Shown one piece after another: positions 37,341 to 46,940 of a stretch of 64,000 nucleotides of DNA. Within the stretch, counting starts at the first letter, position 1; every line of letters starts with the position of its first letter. The position numbers were made by a program, and so were the translations under genes. Below the pieces are notes generated by a model. The model worked only from the letters and a program-made list of their open reading frames with translations, searched no databases and had not been told where the DNA came from. This stretch comes from Microvirga pudoricolor (GTDB lineage: Bacteria > Pseudomonadota > Alphaproteobacteria > Rhizobiales > Beijerinckiaceae), in contig NZ_JAFEMB010000001.1 in the NCBI RefSeq assembly GCF_016892705.1, forward strand, positions 682,001-746,000. The letters are read 5' to 3'.

Positions 37341-40175
37341 CTATCCGACGTCCCCAACGGTAATCGGGTAATTGGTGCGCCTGCCTGTCAACCTCCAAAG
37401 TAAATAAGTCTTCTGTTCCTTCCGAATTTGCTGCGTCACAAATTCAGGGAAAGGCCTTTCTTTCTGCAGAAACCGTGTCTGAATGTAGCCAAGCACTTGT
37501 GCGACTGGGCCAAGAAGGAGCGGACGCGTTAGGGATTTTGAGAGTGCCTTTGCGATGAAATAGAGGCCAACATACGGTACTCTGCCGTTAGAGAGGCCTG
37601 TGCGATAGTGATTATACAGTGCGGAGCCAACCCGACCTCCCTCGGGCTTCAAGTGCTCGAACTCGAATGGCAGCATACGGGTTTCCCAGCCTTTAGCGCG
37701 TGCTGCTGCATTATCGATCGTATCCCAACTAGTGTGCGGGAAAACGCCTCCAATGTCGCTCAGGCATGCGGCTCTGTAGAATTTTGTGGCACCTCGGGTG
37801 TTGCCAACCGCCGTTTGGGCCTTCTCTCGGATCCCATTGGTGGTCAGATGACCAGACGCTATGCCGAGTCGGTCATTGTGTAGAAACTCACTGACTATAT
37901 TGGCAAAAAATGTCGTGTCGAAACTCACGTCTCCATCAAGTTTGACCACTATGTCGCACGGTATGTGCACCTGCGAGAGCCCGAAATTGAACAACTCCAC
38001 GACTCTGGAACTGTAGTCTTTAGGCTGCAACTCCGGGCCGAGCACTATCTTGATCCAACTGTGTTGAGCTGCGTAGCGAGCCAGTATGTTTGCCGTTTGA
38101 TCGGTGGAATGGTCGTCGACGATGATCCACATCGACGGTTTAACCGTTTGCTCAATGACGGATTGCAGTGTCGCCTCTATGTAGGAGCCTTCATTCCGCA
38201 CAGGCGAGATGACAACAAACGTAAGGTCGCCTGCGAGAGTGGGCCGATTTTGAAAGAATGTTCTATGCCACAAAGCCAGATTTAACTGGCGTAGCATGCT
38301 CTTCATTCGCTTATGATCGGTGTAGGAGTGATCCACTTGCTGACGGATATCTCGCCCAAGCCCCCGTGAATGGAGATACGGCGAGTTCTCCACCGTTCTG
38401 CAAAGCCATTCCTTCAACTCGCCACGGAACCAGTAATCCTGTGGGATTTCCCAGCCCATCTTATCTCTTCGCCAAGTAATTTCGTCCGGCAATAGCCCAT
38501 CCATAGCGCCTCGTGCCATGTACTTGGTCCACCCTGCGCGGATCTTGTATGAACTGGGGATACTGTGCCAGAACTCTGCAAGTCGATAGTCCAAGAACGG
38601 ATAGCGAACCTCCACGGAGTGCGCCATCGAGCTGTGATCTCCGTAATGCAAGAGCGTCACCATGTGGTTGAAATAATCATGGTGGAGCCGCTCGTTGACG
38701 CAAGCGAATGGGTCGGACGTTTTCCCCATCACTCTGAGTGCCCAGCGACAGGTCTTTTTTAATCCGAAGAGGTTCAGAAGCTTGGCGACAATCCCCATAT
38801 GAGCGTAATGACGTGCACCTGGCATTGTCGAGAGAGATTTGTACTCATGCCAAAGTGATTTCGCAGGCAGGTTTGCCAAGTGATTGATTAGATAATATCG
38901 ATAGCCGCCTTGGAGTTCGTCGGCACCCTGCCCATCAAGTGTAACGGTCACTCCGTTCCTGCGGGCCAGCTCGTACGTGAACATGTACGACATCAGCGTA
39001 CTCTCTTGTGGGTTTTCCATGGCCCACACCATGTTCTGCATTTTTTCAGGTACTTGTGCTGCTTGTGGCTCAACAGAGTGAGCGTCCAAACGGTACCGCG
39101 CCGCCATCAGATTGATGTGTTCACTCTCATCGCATCCACGAGTTCCTTCGCTTGGATAGACCGTCGAGAACACTTTCAGCTTCTGCCCTGTTGGCTGCTT
39201 TCGTTGGAGCTCGTGAATAAAGTGGACAATCGATGAGCTATCCAGCCCTCCGGAGAATGCGGTCCCGACTGGCACATCGGATCGAAGGCGCAACCGAACG
39301 GCATCCTGGAGCAGAGCTCGATACTGCACCGCGTACTGCGAGGCTCTTTGTGGCTCAAAGCGCTCAGTGGATGTATTGACTCCGACGCTCCAGAATGTTG
39401 TCGCCTTCAACTGGCCTGGAGAGATCTGCGATATGCTACCGTGCCAGTACGACGCACGCGTGAACCGAAAAACGTTGGTGAACGCTGTTTCATCCTGAAA
39501 CTCCTTCACCCCTTCCCGGAGAAAAGTCTCGATGTATCTGTCGTTTGGCGCGGTCAGGACGTCCGGGTGAGCCAAGATGGACTTAATTTCAGAGCCAAAA
39601 ACGAAGATGCCTCCGCGATTATAGTAATATAACGGCTTGATGCCCATTCGATCGCGACTGATGAAAACTGTATCCCGCTCCCTGTCGTAGATGACCAAAG
39701 CCCACATTCCATTGAAGCGCCCAAGGCAGTCTGCGCCCCAATGATCGTAGGCTGCCAAAATGACTTCAGTGTCCGACTGGGACTGGAAGATATGTCCAGC
39801 AGCCTCCAACTCCTGCTTTATCTCAAGATAATTGTAGATCTCCCCGTTGAACACGATCCAGTACCGCTCCTTGTAACTCATCGGCTGGTGGCCAAACGGC
39901 GACAGATCGATAATCGCCAGTCGCCGGAAGCCGAATGCCAGCGTCGCTGGGAGGCTTGAGGCGGACGTGACCGACATGTTGGGGTAGTAAGTGGGGACAT
40001 GCCCTCTTTGAGAGGAATGGGCACCGCCAAATATCGATATCTGCTGCGCATGCGCGAGCAGGTAGCCTTCATCATCAGGACCGCGATGCGCGATGACATC
40101 AGACATCCGGCGTACATGCTCGGCTAATGGCCGAGCTTGCCGACTGGTATGTATGATGCCGACGATTCCGCACAT
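37341..40175 (-). CDS. Fusion of asparagine synthase-like amidotransferase and GT2 glycosyltransferase
   Basis: A 944-residue two-enzyme polypeptide. Residues 1-630 are a complete asparagine-synthase-like protein: MCGIVGII (Cys2 nucleophile, deciding the start), AHRGPDDEG, FNGEIYNYLEIK, and PP-loop VGTAFSGGLDSSSI. From about residue 651 a family 2 glycosyltransferase begins (FVVISPVRNEGSYIEATLQS) with the nucleotide-sugar DXD motif in VKLDGDV (about 747-749) and a C-terminal acceptor region. The frame is uninterrupted. A uronamide-forming enzyme joined to a transferase suggests that the amidated sugar is handed on directly. It is followed two bases later by the second asparagine-synthase-like gene. 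Confidence 0.87.
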   Translation of the reverse strand: MCGIVGIIHTSRQARPLAEHVRRMSDVIAHRGPDDEGYLLAHAQQISIFGGAHSSQRGHVPTYYPNMSVTSASSLPATLAFGFRRLAIIDLSPFGHQPMSYKERYWIVFNGEIYNYLEIKQELEAAGHIFQSQSDTEVILAAYDHWGADCLGRFNGMWALVIYDRERDTVFISRDRMGIKPLYYYNRGGIFVFGSEIKSILAHPDVLTAPNDRYIETFLREGVKEFQDETAFTNVFRFTRASYWHGSISQISPGQLKATTFWSVGVNTSTERFEPQRASQYAVQYRALLQDAVRLRLRSDVPVGTAFSGGLDSSSIVHFIHELQRKQPTGQKLKVFSTVYPSEGTRGCDESEHINLMAARYRLDAHSVEPQAAQVPEKMQNMVWAMENPQESTLMSYMFTYELARRNGVTVTLDGQGADELQGGYRYYLINHLANLPAKSLWHEYKSLSTMPGARHYAHMGIVAKLLNLFGLKKTCRWALRVMGKTSDPFACVNERLHHDYFNHMVTLLHYGDHSSMAHSVEVRYPFLDYRLAEFWHSIPSSYKIRAGWTKYMARGAMDGLLPDEITWRRDKMGWEIPQDYWFRGELKEWLCRTVENSPYLHSRGLGRDIRQQVDHSYTDHKRMKSMLRQLNLALWHRTFFQNRPTLAGDLTFVVISPVRNEGSYIEATLQSVIEQTVKPSMWIIVDDHSTDQTANILARYAAQHSWIKIVLGPELQPKDYSSRVVELFNFGLSQVHIPCDIVVKLDGDVSFDTTFFANIVSEFLHNDRLGIASGHLTTNGIREKAQTAVGNTRGATKFYRAACLSDIGGVFPHTSWDTIDNAAARAKGWETRMLPFEFEHLKPEGGRVGSALYNHYRTGLSNGRVPYVGLYFIAKALSKSLTRPLLLGPVAQVLGYIQTRFLQKERPFPEFVTQQIRKEQKTYLLWRLTGRRTNYPITVGDVG

Positions 40176-40269
40176 GGTTGCGTTTGCTTTCATCAAGCGG
40201 CCATGGCCATCCGATCTCCGCTAGCACCTGCCGGTCCGGCTGCCATGCCTTACTGAGGTAGAGAACGCG

Positions 40270-41160
40270 TTACACACTCAAGTGCCGGTACTTCCAGAAG
40301 TATGCACGACATGTACCAGCAATAAAAAGGGCGACGGCTAAAGGCCATAGAGGCGCGATACCGTGGCGTCGGTAGAATGCAATGTGTTTCTTGAGAGAGT
40401 TGACCGAGTGTCTGTTGAAGAAACTTCGAAGAAACACTCGGAATGTTTGCTGACGATGTGCGGTTCCTTCTGATGTAAGCTTTTCACTGGTCGCCACCCA
40501 AGCGTCCCACGAAACATAGACTGGGAATCCCCGCTGAAGCGCAGTCAACGCATAATCGTCGTCAGACCCATATTGAGGAAAGGTGATCTCGTCCATGTAT
40601 CCGACGTCACGGACGACTTCTTTTGGTATGAACATGCCCCGCCCGACCAAGCCATACGTCGGATGCAGCCCCGTCATGGCTTGAGGGTCGAAAACACAAA
40701 AGTGAGGCAGATAGCTTGTCAGCTTTAGTCTCCAACGTGCCAAGTGGGCGTTTCCTGAGAAGGTAACCCTTGGAGGTTCGGTATCGGCGAGGGACATGCT
40801 GCCGACCAGAGCCGGCTCGCCGAGCGATCTCACGGAACTGATAAGCTTCAGAAGATAATCTTTCTCAATCTGGCTATCGTCGTTCAGAATTAGAAACGCA
40901 TCGGGATCGAACGCGGCTTCTGCGTACTGGATCCCGCGGTTGGCGCACCGTGTGAACCACCAGTCGCCGTCACCCATGACGCAATGAACGTTCGGGAAGC
41001 GAGAGGCCAATATCTCAGCGGTGCCGTCTGTTGATCCATCAACCACGACGACGACGGAGAGGTGAGCATCAATTGGATGCTGCGCCTCTAATTGGATCAG
41101 GAGCGAGACCAGACAGGATCGCCTGTTGAACGTCGGGATTATGACAGCGATGCTTTCCAT
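40270..41160 (-). CDS. Family 2 glycosyltransferase
   Basis: A 296-residue GT-A enzyme. It starts AVIIPTFNRRSCLVSLLIQL, has a VVDGSTDGT segment, the DXD-like LNDDSQ motif and a C-terminal SDDDYALTALQRG acceptor helix. The organisation (WWFTRCANRGIQYA) is like rhamnosyl-type GT2 enzymes, but donor and acceptor are unknown. It has a single C-terminal hydrophobic helix that could hold it at the membrane. It lies 13 bases after the Wzy-like gene, so it is in the same transcript. Confidence 0.88.
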   Translation of the reverse strand: MESIAVIIPTFNRRSCLVSLLIQLEAQHPIDAHLSVVVVVDGSTDGTAEILASRFPNVHCVMGDGDWWFTRCANRGIQYAEAAFDPDAFLILNDDSQIEKDYLLKLISSVRSLGEPALVGSMSLADTEPPRVTFSGNAHLARWRLKLTSYLPHFCVFDPQAMTGLHPTYGLVGRGMFIPKEVVRDVGYMDEITFPQYGSDDDYALTALQRGFPVYVSWDAWVATSEKLTSEGTAHRQQTFRVFLRSFFNRHSVNSLKKHIAFYRRHGIAPLWPLAVALFIAGTCRAYFWKYRHLSV

Positions 41161-41173
41161 CGATGCTCACTTT

Positions 41174-42478
41174 CTACGACTTCGCGGATCTAACCGCCGA
41201 TAGCGGCGGATGCCTCACTTCCTGAAAACGAAAACAGTCTGCTAGGAACAGAAACGAAAGCGGTAAAGCTCGGTCGAAAATGACTTGCGAGAAACCTGCG
41301 GACAGTATGGCGGCAAAAGCGTAAACCGCAAACCACGACGAGATTCCGGCCGCTCGGCAGTAGCGGAGGAGAAATTTGAACAGAATGGCGAAGTAAGCGA
41401 TAGCGGCCGGAATACCGTAGGTCACAGCTAAGTACGTGACGCCATTGTTGCGGTGAATAGAGGGATCCAACGCTTTTGCTAATTCGCCGAACCGGTTCTC
41501 AGCCAAACGCCCGAATCCGATCCATGGACTCTTAACAGTGTCCAAGACGTCAAAATACGCGCTACCAAAGCGTGACGTATTATCTTCCTTCGTCAGACTT
41601 ATATTCTGATCGATTTTATCTCCCAAGAAACCGATGTCGCTGTAAGCTAGCGTTGCGCAAAGCAGCAATGCGAGCGCACAGCATACCCTCAGAACCGCCG
41701 TTATCGCATCATTCGTCATGAGATATCCGACGATGATAATAAACAGGGATATATAACCTGCTGTAGAAAATGTGCTGACGACCGACACGACGAATACAAT
41801 ATTTTTGCGTTCCAGAAGTTTTCTCTGGCGAGCGATATTAAAAATCAGAGCAAAATTCAGGAACACCGCAAAGCCTCCGGGCTCCCAAAACGGTCCGGAA
41901 TTACGAAGCACTGCCCCCCTCGCAAATGGATTGAAGGTGTAGATAATGATGTTGGGGTTGTGTTCATAAAGACTTTCGCCTACCGAGAACACGGGCCTAA
42001 AGAAGATAATAGCGAGGTCCTGAATCAGAAAGCTCTCCACCGAAGGGATAAACGTCAGGAAATAAATAGGTAGCGCAATCGATGCTATTACGTACATGAC
42101 ATTTACATAATAACGGGGAAAGCTCTTCCCACAAATTTGAACGATAACATAGACTGTCGATAACTTAACGATGAGGGTTATCAGCGATCCTACAACGAGA
42201 TTATCGAAATATAGGGCTTGAGCCATCTCCAGTGCAAAGAACGCTAAGATAAGTCGTAGTGGGCGAACTCGCAGCGTGATGCCATAAATCATGGCGCACA
42301 GAACGGAAAATACGAAAAGCAGCGCGACGAATTCCTGAGAACGATAAAAGAACTCGATCCCCGTCACTGCGATCAAGCCATAAACTAATCCATACTGAAT
42401 GCGCGTGAACGCCATGATCCACCACAAATCTGGTGACGCTAACTTTTCGAGATGCCTGTTTTGATAAGCCTCATGCAT
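41174..42478 (-). CDS. O-antigen/EPS polymerase (Wzy-like)
   Basis: A 434-residue integral membrane protein with about ten to twelve helices and one large periplasmic loop, the usual shape of Wzy polymerases, which have little sequence conservation. The segment RNSGPFWEPGGFAVFLNFAL is typical of O-antigen ligase/polymerase-like proteins in these loci. ATG 42478 overlaps the flippase 3' end by 40 bases; a longer start at 42529 in frame is possible. It would join repeat units in the periplasm after export by the flippase. Confidence 0.82.
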   Translation of the reverse strand: MHEAYQNRHLEKLASPDLWWIMAFTRIQYGLVYGLIAVTGIEFFYRSQEFVALLFVFSVLCAMIYGITLRVRPLRLILAFFALEMAQALYFDNLVVGSLITLIVKLSTVYVIVQICGKSFPRYYVNVMYVIASIALPIYFLTFIPSVESFLIQDLAIIFFRPVFSVGESLYEHNPNIIIYTFNPFARGAVLRNSGPFWEPGGFAVFLNFALIFNIARQRKLLERKNIVFVVSVVSTFSTAGYISLFIIIVGYLMTNDAITAVLRVCCALALLLCATLAYSDIGFLGDKIDQNISLTKEDNTSRFGSAYFDVLDTVKSPWIGFGRLAENRFGELAKALDPSIHRNNGVTYLAVTYGIPAAIAYFAILFKFLLRYCRAAGISSWFAVYAFAAILSAGFSQVIFDRALPLSFLFLADCFRFQEVRHPPLSAVRSAKS

Positions 42479-43782
42479 TGAAGAGGCGCCTGGATTGAGA
42501 AAACGGCCATACACAGACAATTGGCCCACACGATGCCGACTACGCCTTTGCCTGCCACAATAGCGAGTCCATACGTAAGTGGGAAGAAGACCGCGAGAAC
42601 GACCAGAGTCAGCAAGAACTGCAACCTGATCCTTCCCACGCCGTTCAGAAGGGTGATGAAGACGGTATTCCAGGCGTAGAGGCTTACATAGATGGCATTG
42701 GCGACGGATAAGCTAAAAGAAATATCGGTAACGTCACCTGTCCAAGCTCTATAAATCCAGTTTGCATTCATAACCATTATCAAAATGCAAGCTTGCATCA
42801 TTATCCATAGGACAATCATTCGCCTAACAGTAGTTTGAATCCAAATATAATCTTTTTGAGTGTGAGCCTCGGTGAATGAAGACCATAGGGGAGCTGCAAT
42901 GATGCTGAACGCCATGGATATAACATTGAAATAACGGTAAGAAATATTGTAGTCCGTGACCGCGCTTGGCCCGAACCAGCGCGCAATCAGTATGTTATTC
43001 GTTTGGTAGAGGATAACAGTAGCCATCTGCATAATGAAAAACTGCGCACCGAGACTCATAATTGATTTTAATTTACTTAAATTCACATACGGGATCGACG
43101 GAGCGATATCTGGAAAGTCGTTATAGTAGTAGTATAAGTTGATAGTAAGATATGTCAAAGCAGTTACTGCACTTTGAACAACGCAGAAAAGCAAAAAAGA
43201 CGTTTGGGCAGTTAGAACGAGTATGTAGACTCCACATAAAGAAGAGAGGTTTATGATGAGAACGATCAGGCCCGTCCGGCTGTTCTTCTGATGGGCATTC
43301 AAAACCGAGTTGATCAACGACAAAATGATCTGCGCGAAGAAGAGGCTGACGACTACCATACATGCGAGGCGAAGCTCTCGCTCTCCCACATCGTTCACCC
43401 CGAATATTTTCGGCCAGTTGATGAATGATGATGCCATCAGAAAAACAACCCAAAGCAGCGCCATCAACGCGCCCACGAAGGCGTAGGCGGTGCTAACGAG
43501 TTCACGAGCTTCGACGAGCTGATTTCGCGTCAAAGCCTCGGCTAACCTGTTTCGTAGGCCATTGCCGATCCCGATGTCGAAGAACGTAAGCCAACCCGTG
43601 AGCGAAGTTAGCGTAACCCAAATTCCATATTGTTCTTTATCGAGGTAACGGAGGGAAAGAGGAACAAGGAGCAACGTGGCGACGATCGAAGCGCCTTTGT
43701 AAAGGATCGAGCGATAGATATTATTGACAACATTTATTGTGCGTTGCGATGCACCAGAAAGCAGAAACTGTCCAACGTTCAT
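42439..43782 (-). CDS. Polysaccharide flippase (Wzx-like, MOP superfamily)
   Basis: A 447-residue protein with about twelve to fourteen hydrophobic helices. It begins near SILYKGASIVATLLLVPLSL, the conserved entry of polysaccharide-transport Wzx proteins, then DKEQYGIWVTLTSLTGWLTF. It should move lipid-linked repeat units across the inner membrane. It is the first gene of the minus-strand run flippase, polymerase, GT2, AsnB-GT2, AsnB, WbpG, HisH, HisF, DUF354. Codon use is AT-rich compared with the flanking chromosome. Confidence 0.87.
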   Translation of the reverse strand: MNVGQFLLSGASQRTINVVNNIYRSILYKGASIVATLLLVPLSLRYLDKEQYGIWVTLTSLTGWLTFFDIGIGNGLRNRLAEALTRNQLVEARELVSTAYAFVGALMALLWVVFLMASSFINWPKIFGVNDVGERELRLACMVVVSLFFAQIILSLINSVLNAHQKNSRTGLIVLIINLSSLCGVYILVLTAQTSFLLFCVVQSAVTALTYLTINLYYYYNDFPDIAPSIPYVNLSKLKSIMSLGAQFFIMQMATVILYQTNNILIARWFGPSAVTDYNISYRYFNVISMAFSIIAAPLWSSFTEAHTQKDYIWIQTTVRRMIVLWIMMQACILIMVMNANWIYRAWTGDVTDISFSLSVANAIYVSLYAWNTVFITLLNGVGRIRLQFLLTLVVLAVFFPLTYGLAIVAGKGVVGIVWANCLCMAVFSIQAPLQCMRLIKTGISKS

Positions 43783-44571
43783 GACGAATCTCGCTACATG
43801 GTTGGCAACTGTCAGCTTGGTTCGAGTAGCCGCTGCTCGTTAGACAGGCTCCGGGCATTTGCAGAACGAAGTCATCATAAATTCTCAGCTAGCCCGATGT
43901 TGCGTCTTTTTTGACAGAGCCGTCAAGCTTTGGTCAGACGTGGGAGCCATGACCTTTGTGATTGTAGAATGTCTTAACGCTGATCGATCCACCGCAAATT
44001 ATATTATGCGAATTTTAGGCTGACCCCAATTTGAAGCTCAGCAAGTCGGAGCGGTCCTTTTGATACTCCGGTGGATAGTGAACAATGCTGGAAGTATCAT
44101 AGATTATGACTCAGCTTGAGCACACAGCTCATCACCGAGCGACTTATTCAGGCCAACTCGTTCCGACAAGGACACGCCCTCCAAGCAGCACATCTGCAAG
44201 AAGTATATTTAAAGTTGAAAGCGAGTCCTCCATCTCCCAACATCTGCGACTGTCGCGATCTGATCGTCCAATCGCTAGAGCAGACGGATTATATCCACGA
44301 GAGACATTTGCGAGATGGGTAGGATGGAAAGTGGGCGCAGAGGGCGCCCACTTTGTTCACATTGTCTGGTAGATCGAGTTCAGCAAGAACAGCAGCCGTC
44401 TTCGACATCGCAAGAACCTTGGATCAATCGTTCCGACGAGGATGGCTTGGCATTCAACAGCCACGATGTGTTGCTTGCTTACCCTATATCCTTTCAAGGA
44501 ACTCAGACCAACCGAGGCAAGCCGACGAGCTTAGCCAAAGGACGTCGCGCTGGGTCCCCATGGTCCGCCGT
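43783..44571. other. Long intergenic region between flippase and RTX genes
   Basis: About 790 bases. Open frames here have no family features and several run antisense into the RTX gene. The only structure recognised is the hairpin at 44328-44354. The flippase promoter must lie in its left half, but no clear boxes are seen. Confidence 0.45.
44328..44354 (-). terminator. Perfect 11-bp hairpin downstream of the RTX gene
   Basis: AAAGTGGGCGC (44328-44338) pairs exactly with GCGCCCACTTT (44344-44354), with a 5-base loop. It lies about 220 bases beyond the RTX-gene stop on its transcript side. Short A/T tracts flank both arms, so it could work from either direction. Confidence 0.45.
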
Positions 44572-46071
44572 TCAAAGGATAAAATCTGCAGCTCCGAAAG
44601 TGTGAAGACCCTTAACTTGGATCTTGAAGTCTGCTGCAGGGTCGGAATTGATGTTGCCTTCGATGTAAGTAACGCCCTTGGTCTTATCTTGGGTGAAGTG
44701 CAATTGGCCCGCTGTGGTGAAACCGTGCTTGCCGATGAAGCTGAACGCTTCGTTCTTCGTTCCACCTGCTATCGCATCGATTTTCGACAGATGGATTCGA
44801 TCTTCACCTTGCACGAAGTCCTGTATGATATCGCGATGCGCATCTTTTGCCGAGGCAAAGTAGAATGTGTCATGGCCTGGACCGCCGAAGAGCTTGTCCC
44901 GACCTGCGCCGCCGTCAAGCAGGTCATGCCCGGCGCCGCCTCTGAGGATGTCATTTCCCCCTTTAGCATAGATCTTCGTACTAAGATCGGTCGCCTGAAG
45001 TCTGTCGACGGCTTCCGTTCCAGTGATCTTGAGGTTTTTGGAAGTGCTCGCCGAGGGAGTGGGTTCGGAAAGAGAAGGCGTTGCCCCCTCGGGACTAACA
45101 GCACCTGTCTTAATGGCGGCTTGGCTCAAGGAAATGGCTTGCGCCTGGTCCATGATTGTCGTGCCTGTCGCTGTGCTGACTTTGTTGAGATACAGCCCGC
45201 TGTTGTAAGTCTCGTTGTTGTTTCCGAAGAGCATATTGTTCTTGTAAACATTCGCCCCCGTGTTCCCATCCTCGATGATTGCCCAATTCCGGCTGCCGAT
45301 AATAACGTTGTCCGCTACATAGAAGCCGGCAGCAGGCACTTTGACGGCGCCGTCATAGTTGGCGATTAGAATGCCATCGAAATTGTTTGTGAGGGTATTA
45401 TGGACGATGTCCTTGTTGCTGGATCCGTGATTGGTCTGGATCGCGCGCCCGCGATTGTCATGGATAATGTTGTCTTGAACGACACCTCCGCTGTCTGAAA
45501 GGTACAGAGCATGGAAGTACGGGTTTCCTGAAACAGGTCCAAAGCCGATGTTATAAATTTCGTTGCCGATGACATCGTTATCAACATTCTTATAGCCATC
45601 CATCAGGATGCCCGCACCTCCGTTGCTTGAGCCAGTGAGGTCACGGATGTCATGAATTTTGTTTCCGAGTACCCGTACGTGCGAGGCATTGTTGTGGATG
45701 CCTATAGTCGCGTTGTCGGTTCCGATGATCTCAAAACCTTCAATGTCGACATACGATCCCGTGTTCTTCCAAATAGCTTCGGCCTTGACATTGTCGACCT
45801 TGATGATCGCCTTGTTTGGCGCCGTCGAGACGTAGCGAATGCGAGCGCTGTCTGTACCGCTTGCTGTGCTGAAGACGTGACCTTTGTACGTGCCGGGCGC
45901 GACATAAACCGTCGTACCGGGCGAGGCTACGTTGGCGGCAGCTTGAAGTGTCGCAAAGGGAGCGAGCTCCGAACCGTTGTTGCTGTCCTTGCCCGTGGGG
46001 GAGACGTAATAGACCGACTTGGCTGTCGTCGCTGAAGCTGATGCATAGGCCGAATTGTTGACGTCAAGCAC
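44572..46071 (-). CDS. Beta-helix protein with C-terminal RTX calcium-binding repeats
   Basis: A 499-residue protein without a signal peptide. Residues about 18-330 form a right-handed beta-helix starting SVYYVSPTGKDSNNGSELAP, closely similar to the secreted 397-residue protein at the other end of the cluster. After a Ser/Pro-rich linker, residues about 365-410 carry glycine-rich nonapeptides (GGNDILRGGAGHDLLDGG and following), then a C-terminal domain ending HTFGAADFIL. RTX repeats plus no signal peptide indicate type I secretion and calcium-triggered folding outside the cell. It may process or bind the exported polymer, like rhizobial PlyA/PlyB-type secreted polysaccharide enzymes; catalysis is unproven. 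Confidence 0.85.
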   Translation of the reverse strand: MLDVNNSAYASASATTAKSVYYVSPTGKDSNNGSELAPFATLQAAANVASPGTTVYVAPGTYKGHVFSTASGTDSARIRYVSTAPNKAIIKVDNVKAEAIWKNTGSYVDIEGFEIIGTDNATIGIHNNASHVRVLGNKIHDIRDLTGSSNGGAGILMDGYKNVDNDVIGNEIYNIGFGPVSGNPYFHALYLSDSGGVVQDNIIHDNRGRAIQTNHGSSNKDIVHNTLTNNFDGILIANYDGAVKVPAAGFYVADNVIIGSRNWAIIEDGNTGANVYKNNMLFGNNNETYNSGLYLNKVSTATGTTIMDQAQAISLSQAAIKTGAVSPEGATPSLSEPTPSASTSKNLKITGTEAVDRLQATDLSTKIYAKGGNDILRGGAGHDLLDGGAGRDKLFGGPGHDTFYFASAKDAHRDIIQDFVQGEDRIHLSKIDAIAGGTKNEAFSFIGKHGFTTAGQLHFTQDKTKGVTYIEGNINSDPAADFKIQVKGLHTFGAADFIL

Positions 46072-46940
46072 TACAATGCTCTCCTTTGCCGAGACTGAGT
46101 TTTCGGGGGTTTCATAAAGGCGCTGGACAGCGCCGTGTGGATAGATTTTCTTACAGAATTAATTCAACGATACTATATTTTACGTGTGATTTACCTTTAT
46201 TCCTAATAGTTGTTATGTTTATAATTTGTCCGGCACAACAAACTAAGATGGAAGGCTGAATTATTGCTCTGAAAATAAGTCCATTACACTCAGACTATGC
46301 ATGGATAGTTGAGGATAAAATTTTTGATTTGCCAAATTCGTATCATTTGATATTCTTCCTATTCTGTCGTGTTGGTGCGAATTCTTATCGCCGACCTAGT
46401 CTCATGGATTCGATAGGTCAAGCTTAAATTGTCGAAATCCTATAACCTACCTAAATGGATTGAATGTAGATTCGTGAGGATATGAGCACTCCTCAAAGGC
46501 ATGTATTCACATGATATCTTCACCGCTCACGCCACGGACAATTTGCCCCACATCTGCCAGACGGGAGCTAGGTCTCCCGAAATCGCGAAACTTTACTGAT
46601 TAGCGCCGCACCAAATGGACTGCTCGTTTATCATTGGGGTTTGCCTGACCAAAAACTCGATCGGCCATTCTCCAATCCGCCGTTTCGACAGCCGGTCGAG
46701 GAGCTATGACGCGGCCAACCAAGCGCGCATGACTCGTGCGCGTAGATTCACCCTGTGGGAGGTGTCGTTCTTGCGGCTGTCACGATAGGCACTGCCCTCG
46801 TCGGTGCCGGTCGGACACCTGTCAGCGAGATCTCCGTCAGTCTCGAGAAACCCAGTCAGAATAGAGTCGATCGTGCGGTTCGCGACAGAGTCGTTAAGCT
46901 GACTGGCCCGATCCATGTCCTGGCGATGCGGTGATCTCAC
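46072..46940. other. Very AT-rich intergenic region upstream of the RTX gene
   Basis: About 870 bases; 46140-46500 is among the most AT-rich DNA in the window. It probably includes the promoter of the minus-strand RTX gene and perhaps binding sites for an AT-preferring silencer. No gene is convincing; a 78-codon minus-strand frame at 46704-46940 has no recognisable features. Confidence 0.4.

Noticed and set aside
43980..44110. Possible insertion-sequence end (GGCTGACCCCAATTTG area)
   Set aside because: It resembles terminal sequences of some IS families by eye, but no matching second end or transposase fragment was found.
44353..45369. Long plus-strand frame (338 codons) opposite the RTX gene
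   Set aside because: It is antisense to a gene with clear beta-helix and RTX repeats, has no family features and an odd composition; a shadow frame.
46704..46940. 78-codon minus-strand frame in the AT-rich gap
   Set aside because: Ends directly at the uvrA remnant; no family match, so probably part of the decayed DNA.
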